Source of the DNA: Cupriavidus numazuensis | Lineage (GTDB): Bacteria; Pseudomonadota; Gammaproteobacteria; Burkholderiales; Burkholderiaceae | DNA: 64,000 nucleotides | NCBI RefSeq assembly: GCF_905397435.1 | Contig: NZ_CAJPVI010000015.1 | Location: forward strand, 1-64,000 | Reading direction: 5' to 3' | Part shown: one piece after another, positions 25,722-33,657 of the stretch | How positions within the stretch are numbered: the first letter of the stretch is position 1 | Layout of the letters: every line of letters begins with the position of its first letter | Program-made: the position numbers and the translations under genes | The notes under the pieces: generated by a model | Database searches by the model: none | What the model was told of the DNA's origin: nothing | The model's input: only the letters and a program-made list of their open reading frames with translations

Positions 25722-26075
25722 CTACTGCGTACACTTTTCCTGATACACCTTCTGCAATTGCCTGCGGGTCCGGTCGCGCTCGACCGTGGCCACATCGTTG
25801 CCCTGGCTGTTCTCGACCGGCGCGTTCGAAGGCCGGTAACTGCGGCTCGGCGTCTGGCCGATCTGTTCGGCAAGCCGGTCGCACTGCTCGTCACGCGAAA
25901 GTGGTTGGCTAGGAGTGGGCTGGAACCGATGCGACCCTTCTCGTACGGCATCGGAGATGGCGTCATTGATGGCGGGGTCCGGCGCAGATGGCCGCTGGGT
26001 CTGGGCATGGCCACTGAACAAGGGCGCCAGACCGGCGAGCAAGGCGAGTTGGCACAGATGGCGGCGCAGTGACAT
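25722..26075 (-). CDS. Small exported protein of unknown function
   Basis: A 117-aa protein with a clear signal peptide (LRRHLCQLALLAGLAPLFSG, cleavage near HAQT). The mature part is polar, Pro/Ser/Arg/Gln-rich, with two cysteines (DEQCDRLAEQIG and the terminal YQEKCTQ) that could pair in the periplasm. The C-terminal half, NDVATVERDRTRRQLQKVYQ, looks helical. The pattern 'CxxLxxxI...LxxxYxxxC' recalls small DUF proteins of Burkholderiales but I cannot name one. The start at 26075 has AGGAG nearby. It is probably co-transcribed with the next gene at 25698. Confidence 0.6.
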   Translation of the reverse strand: MSLRRHLCQLALLAGLAPLFSGHAQTQRPSAPDPAINDAISDAVREGSHRFQPTPSQPLSRDEQCDRLAEQIGQTPSRSYRPSNAPVENSQGNDVATVERDRTRRQLQKVYQEKCTQ

Positions 26076-26282
26076 GGAAGGCTCCTGGCTGGATGTACTG
26101 GTACACCGCAACATGCGGCAGGCGCAGACTCGGTCCCATTCAATATACCGTGGTATGTCCCGGCGCGTTCACTGCCTCATCGGGAAGTCTGGATACCTTC
26201 ACCGTCGTTGCCTAGACTCAGGGGACAAATCCGCGCCTCGTTGCGCGAGGCGCTCCTGCGTTTGGCCACCGGAGAGCGACAC

Positions 26283-26801
26283 ATGAAATGCTTCTTCTTC
26301 GCCACTTGCATTGCAGCCCTGGCTATGTCCGGCCCCGCGATAGCCGCGGAGAGCACGACAAAATCGGCCCCTGCCACCAAGAGCACGTCGAAAAAGAGTA
26401 CGACAAAGACCACCAAGGCCCCGGCGGCTCCTGCCGGCGAGAAATGGCAATGCGAGCTGGGGACCGTGATGTACCTGTCCGGTAACCTGCAGGTGGACCA
26501 GGTGATCGGCCTGCGCTTCCAGGGCAAGAACTATCGCCTGCCGCGCGTGGCCACCACGACTGGCGCCGATCGCTATGCCGATCAACGCTCGGGCATGGTG
26601 CTTGTCGTGATCCCGAGCAAGGCAATGCTGCTCAACAGCAAGGGCGGCCACCGCCTTGCCGACGAGTGCCAGACCGAGGCGATGCTGGCGGGTGCAGCCG
26701 CACCCACCCAGGCCGGTGGGCTTCGCGGAGGACCCAGTACGGGTCTGCTGGGGCCATCGACCTCAGGCGGGGCGTCACAGCCCCAGTCTCAGCCCCAGTA
26801 G
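26283..26801 (+). CDS. MliC-like lysozyme-inhibitor-domain protein, exported
   Basis: A 172-aa exported protein: signal peptide MKCFFFATCIAALAMSGPAIA, a Lys/Thr/Ser-rich linker (TTKSAPATKSTSKKSTTKTT), then a compact domain from about residue 55 (KWQCELGTVMYLSGNL, RFQGKNYRLPRVATTTGADR, YADQRSGMVLVV, RLADECQ). The spacing of the two cysteines, the G-K-x-Y-x-L-P-R-V motif and the tyrosine after it match the MliC/PliC fold that blocks C-type lysozyme. The usual second half of the MliC signature is only partly conserved, so function is tentative. A Gly/Pro/Ser/Gln-rich tail closes the protein. It is convergent with the aldehyde dehydrogenase gene. Confidence 0.6.
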   Translation: MKCFFFATCIAALAMSGPAIAAESTTKSAPATKSTSKKSTTKTTKAPAAPAGEKWQCELGTVMYLSGNLQVDQVIGLRFQGKNYRLPRVATTTGADRYADQRSGMVLVVIPSKAMLLNSKGGHRLADECQTEAMLAGAAAPTQAGGLRGGPSTGLLGPSTSGGASQPQSQPQ

Positions 26802-26831
26802 TGGACTGGTATCGCCGTGAAGCCGTGATGC

Positions 26832-28331
26832 CTACACCAGGCTGATCCACGTCGTCTTCAGATCGGTGTACTTGTCGAGCGCGTGCAGCGACTTGTCGCG
26901 CCCGGAGCCCGACTGCTTGACCCCGCCGAACGGCACGGTGACATCGCCGTCCATATAGCAGTTGACCCACACGAGGCCGGCGCGCAGTCGGCGCGACACC
27001 CGGTGGGCCCGCGACAGGCTGGCGGTCCACAGGCCTGAGCCGAGGCCATACGGCGAATCGTTGGCCATGCGCACGGCTTCGTCTTCGGTGTCGAAAACGG
27101 TCACCGCCAGCACCGGCCCGAAGATCTCCTCGCGCACGATGGCGAGTGACTGGCTCGGGCACTCGAAGATGGTGGGCTGCAGGAAGTAGCCGCCAGTGTC
27201 CGCGCGCACGCGCTCGCCGCCCAGGCGCAGGCGCGCGCCTTCGCGCCGCCCGCCATCGACATAGGACATCACGCGATCGAGCTGCCGCGCGTCGACGATG
27301 GCGCCCATCGCCGAGGCCGGATCGAGCGGGTCGCCGGGCTGCATGGCTTTGGCACAGGCCTCCAGCTTCGCCATGAATGGCTCGTAGACGGCCCGGTGCA
27401 CATACAGGCGCGAGCCGGCGATGCAGATCTCGCCCTGGTTGTTGAAGATGCCGATGGCGGCGGCCTGCGCAGCCCTGTCCAGGTCGGGGCAGTCGTCGAA
27501 CACGATATGCGGCGACTTGCCACCGCACTCCAGCCAGACCCGCTTGAGGTTGGACTGGCCCGAGTATTCCATGAAGCGCTTGCCAGTCGCCGTGGACCCG
27601 GTAAAGGCAATGCAATCGACGTCCGGATGCAGGCCCAGCGCCTGGCCTGCCTGTGCGCCCAGCCCCGGCACCACGTTGAACACGCCCGCGGGAATGCCCG
27701 CTTCCGCGGCAAGCTCTGCCAGGCGCAGCGCGGTCAGCGGCGACTGCTCGGCCGGCTTCAGGATGACGCTGTTGCCCGCCGCCAGCGCCGGCGCGACCTT
27801 CCAGCTTGCCATCAGCAGCGGATAGTTCCATGGCACCACTGCCGCGACCACGCCCAGCGGCTCGCGCGTGATGGTGGCCAGCACATTGCCGCCAGTGGGC
27901 GCGATTTCGTCGTAGACCTTGTCGATGGCCTCGGCGTACCACGCGAACGTGCGCGCGGCCTCCGGGATGTCGTAGGCCAGCGTGTCGCCAATGGGCTTGC
28001 CCATGTCCAGCGTTTCCAGCAGGGCCAATTCCTCGCCATGGGTTTCGATCAGCGCGGCCAGGCGCAGCAGCACGGCCTTGCGTTCGCGCGGCGCCAGGCC
28101 CGCCCACACGCCTTGCTCGAACGACCGGCGCGCGGCTGCCACGGCACGATCCACGTCCGCTGCGCCGCACGCCGCCACCCTCGCCAGCACGCGGCCGTTC
28201 GCCGGGTTGATACTGTCGAAGGTGGCGCCGTCGGCGGCGGCGGTCCATTCGCCGCCGATACAGGCACGGCCTTGCGGACGCAGCGTGGCCGCGCGCGCCT
28301 GCCAATAGGCCAGATCGCGAATTTCGCTCAT
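26832..28331 (-). CDS. Aldehyde dehydrogenase, PuuC-like
   Basis: A 499-aa NAD(P)-dependent aldehyde dehydrogenase close to the gamma-glutamyl-gamma-aminobutyraldehyde (PuuC)/aminoaldehyde group. Key parts: PWNYPLLMASWKVAPALAAG, the FTGSTATGKRFMEYSG cofactor loop, the glutamate in WLECGGKSPHIV, and the nucleophilic cysteine in NQGEICIAGSR. It starts at 28331, overlapping the stop of the DMT permease by 4 bp (ATGA), and is the last gene of the long operon. In a polyamine-type pathway it would oxidise 4-aminobutyraldehyde or a similar aminoaldehyde. Confidence 0.93.
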   Translation of the reverse strand: MSEIRDLAYWQARAATLRPQGRACIGGEWTAAADGATFDSINPANGRVLARVAACGAADVDRAVAAARRSFEQGVWAGLAPRERKAVLLRLAALIETHGEELALLETLDMGKPIGDTLAYDIPEAARTFAWYAEAIDKVYDEIAPTGGNVLATITREPLGVVAAVVPWNYPLLMASWKVAPALAAGNSVILKPAEQSPLTALRLAELAAEAGIPAGVFNVVPGLGAQAGQALGLHPDVDCIAFTGSTATGKRFMEYSGQSNLKRVWLECGGKSPHIVFDDCPDLDRAAQAAAIGIFNNQGEICIAGSRLYVHRAVYEPFMAKLEACAKAMQPGDPLDPASAMGAIVDARQLDRVMSYVDGGRREGARLRLGGERVRADTGGYFLQPTIFECPSQSLAIVREEIFGPVLAVTVFDTEDEAVRMANDSPYGLGSGLWTASLSRAHRVSRRLRAGLVWVNCYMDGDVTVPFGGVKQSGSGRDKSLHALDKYTDLKTTWISLV

Positions 28332-29230
28332 TGGGTTCCTCGTTTGGTTGAGATGGTGGCGGGCGCCGGCAGCGTCTGCGTCAGGCCAGCCACCACGATC
28401 AGGGCAATGCCCGCAAGCGCCAGCGCGTCAGGCCAGCGGCCAAACCACAGCGCGCTGTAGACCAGCGCCAGCAGCAGGTGGAAGTAGTTCAGCGGCGCCA
28501 GCCGCGAAGCCGGCGCGCGTTGCAAGGCGAGAATCAGCAGCACCTGCGCCGCCGCGCTCATCAGGCCCATGGCCGCTATCGCCAGCCAGTCGGCCAGGTC
28601 CGGCCACACCGGCGGCGGGAAAAACGGCGCGGGCAAGCCGGTGGCGACCATGCAGATCAGCGCGGCAAAGCCATACTGCACGCGCGCATCCACCTGCCCC
28701 GCCATGCGCCGCGTCAGCAGCTGCAGCATGGCGTAGGCGAGCGTGGCGGCCAGCATCAGCACCGTGCCGAGCCACGACACCGCACCGCCCGGACGCACGA
28801 TCAGCAGCATGCCGCAGAAGCCGGCGCCTACGGCGAGCCACTGGCGCGGCCCGACCGTCTCGCCGAGCATCCACGGCGACAGGCCCACCACCATCAGCGG
28901 CGCCATGAAGTAGATGGCGGTCGCTTCGGCCAGCGGCATCCACAGCAGCGCGGTCATGAAGCAGGTGCCCACGATGGCCAGCATCAGCCCGCGCAGCACA
29001 AGCAGGCCCCGGTGCGGGGTATGCCAGAAGCGCAGCCGCCCCGAGCCGGCGAGCATGGCCACGGCCACCGCCAGCGTTGCGGCGTAGCGCACCGCATTCA
29101 GAAACGGCGCGGGATAGCGCCCGACCAGGTGCTTGGCGGTGGCATCCACCGTAGCGAACAGCATCACCACGCACAGGAACAGCAGTCCGCCGCGCCACCA
29201 GTCCGGCGCGCCCCGGGCCGCGGCGGTCAT
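28328..29230 (-). CDS. EamA/DMT-family permease
   Basis: A 300-aa drug/metabolite transporter of the EamA type with ten predicted hydrophobic helices in two repeated halves (LLFLCVVMLFATVDATAKHL opens the first, WLGTVLMLAATLAYAMLQLL opens the second). The true start is ATG 29230, which overlaps the stop of the amidohydrolase gene by four bases (ATGA); the long upstream reading frame is a shadow. Its stop in turn overlaps the aldehyde dehydrogenase start. EamA proteins usually export amino acids or metabolites, so here it may vent an intermediate or take part in uptake. Confidence 0.92.
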   Translation of the reverse strand: MTAAARGAPDWWRGGLLFLCVVMLFATVDATAKHLVGRYPAPFLNAVRYAATLAVAVAMLAGSGRLRFWHTPHRGLLVLRGLMLAIVGTCFMTALLWMPLAEATAIYFMAPLMVVGLSPWMLGETVGPRQWLAVGAGFCGMLLIVRPGGAVSWLGTVLMLAATLAYAMLQLLTRRMAGQVDARVQYGFAALICMVATGLPAPFFPPPVWPDLADWLAIAAMGLMSAAAQVLLILALQRAPASRLAPLNYFHLLLALVYSALWFGRWPDALALAGIALIVVAGLTQTLPAPATISTKRGTQ

Positions 29231-30474
29231 GCGCCGGCCTGCGCCACCATCGCGCCCAGCAGCACATTGGCCCCGGCTTCCAGGTGCTCGGGCCGCGCGT
29301 CTTCCACTTCGTTGTGGCTGATGCCGTCCTTGCAGGGCACGAAGATCATCGCGGTCGGCGTCACGCTGGCCATGTAGACGGCGTCGTGGCCCGCGCCGGT
29401 GACGATGTCCTGATGGCTGTAGCCGCGCGCCATGGCCTCGCCGCGCACGTGGTCGACAAGCTCCCGTGCGAACGGAGTCGGCGGGAAATACTGCACGTCC
29501 TCGATCTTCACATCCAGGCGCGCCCCGGTGGTCTTGCCCTGGGCCAGCGCCTCGCATGCGGCGCGGAACCTGGCATCCATCCCGGCGAGCTTGTCGGCGT
29601 CTTCATGGCGCAGGTCGACGGAGAACTTCACCGCGCCGGGAATGACATTGCGCGAACCCGGGTGGATGTTCACCACGCCCACCGTGCCGCGTCCGTGCGG
29701 GGCAAAGTCGTTGGCAATGCGAACGACTTCCTGCATGACGTGCGTGGCGCCGAACAGCGCGTCGCGGCGCAGCGGCATCGGCGTGGGGCCGGCATGGGCT
29801 TCCATGCCGGTCACGGTGACGTCGTACCAGCGCAGCCCGAGCGAGCCCGTGACCACGCCAATGACGTTGTCCGCAGCCTCCAGCACCGGGCCCTGCTCGA
29901 TATGCGCCTCGAAATATGCGCCCACCTGACGCCCACCCACTTCCGCGGCGCCGGCATAGCCGATCGCCTGAAGCTCGTCCGCCACGCGCTTGCCGTCGAC
30001 ATCGGTCGCGGACAGCGCTGTCTCCAGCGGAAAGATGCCCGCGAACACGCCCGAGCCCATCATCACCGGCACGAAGCGCGTGCCTTCCTCGTTGGTCCAG
30101 ATGGCCAGCTCCAGCGGCGCCTCGGTGGTCACGCCGTGGTCGTTGAGCGTGCGCATGACTTCCAGCCCGGCCAGCACGCCGAAGCAGCCGTCGAACTTGC
30201 CGCCGGTCGGCTGGGTATCGATATGGCTGCCGGTCATCACCGGCGGCAGCGCATCGTTGCGGCCCGAGCGGCGGCCGAAGATATTCCCCACGCGGTCCAC
30301 GGTCACGCTCAGGCCGGCCTCGCGCATCCAGCCGCAGACCAGGTCGCGCCCCTGCCCGTCAAGCGCGGTCAGCGCCAGCCGTGCATTGCCGCCCTTCGGC
30401 GTGGCACCGATCCGCGCCAGGTCCATCAGCGATTGCCACAGGCGCTGGCCGTTGATCGCGATCTTGCTAGTCAT
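29227..30474 (-). CDS. Zn-dependent amidohydrolase, N-carbamoyl-L-amino acid hydrolase/allantoate type (M20)
   Basis: A 415-aa M20-fold metallo-amidohydrolase of the AmaB/HyuC/beta-ureidopropionase group, which removes an N-carbamoyl group giving the amine, CO2 and ammonia. Two-metal ligands: His in GSHIDTQ, Asp in KFDGCFGVLAG, Glu-Glu in TNEEGTRF, His in HIEQGPVLE, and His in GAGHDAVYMA. The central dimerisation domain has GLRWYDVTVTGMEAHAGPTPM, the family hallmark. It follows the deacetylase gene by 36 bp. Which carbamoyl or amide substrate it uses is unknown. Confidence 0.92.
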   Translation of the reverse strand: MTSKIAINGQRLWQSLMDLARIGATPKGGNARLALTALDGQGRDLVCGWMREAGLSVTVDRVGNIFGRRSGRNDALPPVMTGSHIDTQPTGGKFDGCFGVLAGLEVMRTLNDHGVTTEAPLELAIWTNEEGTRFVPVMMGSGVFAGIFPLETALSATDVDGKRVADELQAIGYAGAAEVGGRQVGAYFEAHIEQGPVLEAADNVIGVVTGSLGLRWYDVTVTGMEAHAGPTPMPLRRDALFGATHVMQEVVRIANDFAPHGRGTVGVVNIHPGSRNVIPGAVKFSVDLRHEDADKLAGMDARFRAACEALAQGKTTGARLDVKIEDVQYFPPTPFARELVDHVRGEAMARGYSHQDIVTGAGHDAVYMASVTPTAMIFVPCKDGISHNEVEDARPEHLEAGANVLLGAMVAQAGA

Positions 30475-30510
30475 TGCTGTTCTCCTGTATTCGAAAGTGC
30501 GCCGGCCCGC

Positions 30511-31584
30511 TCAGGCCATTGCCGGCGCGAAGCCGGCCAGGAATGCATCGAGCCCTCGCCCGATCGCCTCCACCTCGTAACCGCCCTCCTGCACCACCAC
30601 CGTGGGCAGGCCCAGCGCGTGGATGCGCTCGCCGATGCCGCGGTAACCGTCCATGCTGACCTTGAGCACGCTGATGGGGTCGTTCTCGTAGGTATCGAAG
30701 CCCAGCGCCAGCACGACCGCTTGCGGGCGGTAGTCGCGCAGCGCGTCGAGCGCGCCGTCCAGTGCCGACAGGAACTCCGCGTCGCCGCTGCCGTGTGCCA
30801 GCGGGAAGTTGAGGTTGTACCCGTAGCCTGCACCATAGCCGCGCTCGGTGGCATAGCCGGTATAGAACGGGTAGTAGCCGGCCGGATCGGCATGCAGCGA
30901 GAGCGTCATCACGTCGGAGCGGTGATAGAAGATCTGCTGCGTGCCGTCGCCATGGTGCGCGTCGACATCGAGCACCGCCACCTTGCCGAAGCGGTTCAGC
31001 AGCGTCTGCGCCGCAATAGCCGAGTTGTTGACGTAGCAGAAGCCTGCCGCTCGGTCGCTGTGGGCATGGTGGCCGGACGGGCGGCACAGCGCATAGGCCA
31101 TGCCGGCGCCATCCTGCCGCTCGCACACGTGGCGCGCGGCCGCCACCGCGCTGTGGGCGCCGCGCAGGATCGCGCGCCAGCTGTCCGGCCCGAGCGGGCA
31201 GCTCAGGTCGCCAAGGTAGTAGCCAGCCTGCGCGATCACCGAGTCGGTAGGACACACGGGCCTGCGCGGCTCGCCCACCTTGCCGTTGTGGTACGGCGAC
31301 AGATTCGGCAGCACTTCGATGCCGGGCTCGAAGCCGGGGCGTGCCAGTTCCTGCCAGCGTGCATAGGCGCTCGCCAGAAAGTCGAGATACGCCGGACTAT
31401 GCACCGACTCCAGCGATGCGCGCCCGAAGTCGGGCGGCGCCGCCAGTTCGATGCCGCGCGCGGCCAGCGCGTGTTGCAGTGCCGCTGCCCGGGCCGGCAC
31501 GTCAGTCGGCTCGCACAGCCGGCCCGCGCGCATGAACTGGCGGGGCTCATGCAGCAACTGTTCATCCGAGAAGAAGGCACGCAT
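30511..31584 (-). CDS. Histone-deacetylase-family amidohydrolase, acetylpolyamine-type
   Basis: A 357-aa class II HDAC-fold zinc enzyme, the bacterial acetylpolyamine amidohydrolase (AphA) type. Catalytic elements: tandem His in RPSGHHAH, Zn ligands in LDVDAHHGDGTQQIF and GFDTYENDP, and the catalytic Tyr in EGGYEVEAIG. PVCPTDSVIAQAGYYLG is the region carrying specificity loops in AphA enzymes. The start at 31584 (MRAFFSDEQLLHEP) is as expected for the family, with no strong SD. These enzymes remove acetyl groups from acetylputrescine, acetylcadaverine or longer acetylpolyamines, which fits the neighbouring amine-oxidation genes. Confidence 0.92.
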   Translation of the reverse strand: MRAFFSDEQLLHEPRQFMRAGRLCEPTDVPARAAALQHALAARGIELAAPPDFGRASLESVHSPAYLDFLASAYARWQELARPGFEPGIEVLPNLSPYHNGKVGEPRRPVCPTDSVIAQAGYYLGDLSCPLGPDSWRAILRGAHSAVAAARHVCERQDGAGMAYALCRPSGHHAHSDRAAGFCYVNNSAIAAQTLLNRFGKVAVLDVDAHHGDGTQQIFYHRSDVMTLSLHADPAGYYPFYTGYATERGYGAGYGYNLNFPLAHGSGDAEFLSALDGALDALRDYRPQAVVLALGFDTYENDPISVLKVSMDGYRGIGERIHALGLPTVVVQEGGYEVEAIGRGLDAFLAGFAPAMA

Positions 31585-31615
31585 GGTGTTGGAATGTTGG
31601 TGAACGGGTTGAGCG

Positions 31616-33328
31616 TCAGCCTGCCGCCTGGCGGGCCAGCGCCGCCGCGCGGATGCCTGACAGCGTCGCGCCGGGCGCGATGCCATCGGGGTCGTAGCGC
31701 AGTTCCAGCAGCGCCGGCATGCTGTGGGTGCTGGCGAAGTCCAGCGCGCGGTCAAGTGCCGGGCCGAACTCGGCATCGCTGGCGACGACCTCGCCATAGC
31801 CGCGATAGGCACGCGCCAGTTCGGCGAACTCCGGGTTCTCGAAGCCCAGTGCAATCGTGCGCCCGGGGAACTCGCGTTCCTGATGCGCGCGGATGGTGCC
31901 CCAGATGCCGTTGTTGAACACCAGCACCACGATGCCGAGACGGTACTGCATGGCCACGCCCAGCTCCTGCAGGTTCATCTGGAAGCAGCCGTCGCCCGCA
32001 TAGCAGACCACCGTGCGTTCCGGATGCTCGAGCTTGGCCGAAATTGCCGCCGGCAGGCCGTAGCCCATCGATCCGACCGTGGGCGCAAGGCTGGTGCCGG
32101 GGCCCTTGTAGCGGTAGTACGTGTGCGGGAACACCGCGTAGTTGCCGGCACCGACGGTAATGCAGGCGTCCTGCGGCAGTCGTTCGCGCACATGGCAGGC
32201 GGCCTGGTTCAGGTTCAGCGGACCCGGCGCGGGCAGCGCCTTCTGACTGTCGAGGTAGTCGCGTCGCGCACGTTCCACCCGGGCCGCGCGGTCATGTCCG
32301 CGCGCCGGCCGCAGGGCATCGACCGCGGCCGCGAACGAAACCACATCCGCGACGATGGGGAGTTCCGCGCGGAACACCCGGCCCAGTTCCTCGGGATCAG
32401 GATACACATGAACCAGCCGCTGGCGCGGCAGCGGGCTTTCCACCACGGTATAGCCCTCGGTGGTCGCCTCGCCCATGCGGGTACCCACGGCGATCAGCAG
32501 GTCGGACTTGCGGATGCGCGCGCGCAGCGCCTCGCCCATGCCCCAGCCGACGTGGCCGGCATAGTTGGGATGGTGGTTGTCGAAGCACTCCAGGCGACGC
32601 CACGCCAGCCCCACCGGCAGCCCGAAGCGTTCGGCAAAACCTTCCATCTGGCGCATCGCCTCCGGCGTCCAGCCGGAGCCGCCGATCATCAGGAACGGCC
32701 GCTCGGCCTGTTCCAGCAGGCCGGCCAGCGACGCCAGCGCCTGCGGCGTGGGCGCGGCATGGCTGCGCACGTAACGCGGCATGTCCGCCACGGTGGCCTT
32801 GCCCCACAGCGTGTCCTCGGGCAGCGCCAGTACCACCGGGCCGGGCCGGCCGCTGGTGGCTACGGCAAAGGCGCGCGCGATGAACTCGGGAATGCGGTCG
32901 GTGCGGTCGATCTGTGCAACCCACTTGGCCATCTGCCCGAACATGCGGCGGTAGTCGATCTCCTGGAACGCTTCGCGCTCGTAGAAATCGTTGCCGACCT
33001 GGCCCACGAACAGGATCATCGGCGTCGAGTCCTGGAACGCGGTATGCACGGCAATGCTTGCGTTGGTGGCGCCCGGGCCGCGCGTGACGAAGCACACGCC
33101 CGGCTCGCCGGTCAGCTTGCCGTGGGCCTCGGCCATGTAGCCGGCGCCGCTCTCCTGGCGGCAGACGATTGGCGTGATCGTGTCCTGGTGGTCATACAGC
33201 GCGTCGATGCACGGCAGGTAGCTCTCGCCCGGCACCAGGAACACGCGGCGCACGCCCTGAATGCGCAATTGCTCGACAAGAATCTGGCCGCCGTTGCGTT
33301 CGCGCAGATTGGTGTTGGCCTGGCTCAT
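31616..33328 (-). CDS. Thiamine-diphosphate-dependent enzyme, acetolactate-synthase-like
   Basis: A 570-aa ThDP enzyme of the acetohydroxyacid synthase/benzoylformate decarboxylase superfamily. The Glu that activates the cofactor is in CRQESGAGYMAEAHGK, followed by TRGPGATNASIAVHTA, and the Mg/ThDP motif is GDGCFQMNLQELGVAMQ with the closing asparagines in VFNNGIWG. Three domains (PYR, central, PP) are complete. It is not the branched-chain enzyme, since no regulatory subunit gene follows. Possible activities are 2-oxo acid decarboxylation or carboligation. The start is ATG 33328, overlapping the cupin stop by 4 bp. The substrate is unknown, which makes it the hardest gene of the operon to place. 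Confidence 0.9.
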   Translation of the reverse strand: MSQANTNLRERNGGQILVEQLRIQGVRRVFLVPGESYLPCIDALYDHQDTITPIVCRQESGAGYMAEAHGKLTGEPGVCFVTRGPGATNASIAVHTAFQDSTPMILFVGQVGNDFYEREAFQEIDYRRMFGQMAKWVAQIDRTDRIPEFIARAFAVATSGRPGPVVLALPEDTLWGKATVADMPRYVRSHAAPTPQALASLAGLLEQAERPFLMIGGSGWTPEAMRQMEGFAERFGLPVGLAWRRLECFDNHHPNYAGHVGWGMGEALRARIRKSDLLIAVGTRMGEATTEGYTVVESPLPRQRLVHVYPDPEELGRVFRAELPIVADVVSFAAAVDALRPARGHDRAARVERARRDYLDSQKALPAPGPLNLNQAACHVRERLPQDACITVGAGNYAVFPHTYYRYKGPGTSLAPTVGSMGYGLPAAISAKLEHPERTVVCYAGDGCFQMNLQELGVAMQYRLGIVVLVFNNGIWGTIRAHQEREFPGRTIALGFENPEFAELARAYRGYGEVVASDAEFGPALDRALDFASTHSMPALLELRYDPDGIAPGATLSGIRAAALARQAAG

Positions 33329-33657
33329 TGGCTACTTCCTCCGCCCGCGGCGCCCGCCGCCGGCTTGATCTCGATCTCCACGAAGACGCACTCGCCTTCA
33401 TGGGCATTGATGACGTTGTGCTCCACCCCGGCCGGGCGGTAGTAGGCGTGGCCGGCGACCAGCTGGCTGACCGCTTCACCGGCCGGCGTCTGCAGCCGCA
33501 GTGCGCCGGTGGTCATCGGCACCACGACGTAGTCGCAGCCATGGCGGTGATGTCCTGTTTCGGCACCGGGCGCAAAGCGCCACTCGGTGACCACCACGCG
33601 CTCGTTGTCGACCTGCACCGTGCCGACAGCCTTGGGCCTCTCCTGCGCTTCGCTCAT
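33325..33657 (-). CDS. Cupin-domain protein
   Basis: A 110-aa single-domain cupin. The two cupin motifs are visible: GAETGHHRHGCDYVVVPM with the metal-binding histidines, and GHAYYRPAGVEHNVINAHE. The start at 33657 (MSEAQERP) overlaps the GabD stop by 4 bp (ATGA) and its own stop overlaps the ThDP gene start. Small cupins in such operons can be enzymes, metal-binding dioxygenase-like proteins or sensors. Too short to hold another domain. Confidence 0.88.
   Translation of the reverse strand: MSEAQERPKAVGTVQVDNERVVVTEWRFAPGAETGHHRHGCDYVVVPMTTGALRLQTPAGEAVSQLVAGHAYYRPAGVEHNVINAHEGECVFVEIEIKPAAGAAGGGSSQ

Noticed and set aside
31616-33328. ThDP enzyme as the large subunit of biosynthetic acetolactate synthase
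   Set aside because: No small regulatory subunit gene follows and the operon is catabolic.
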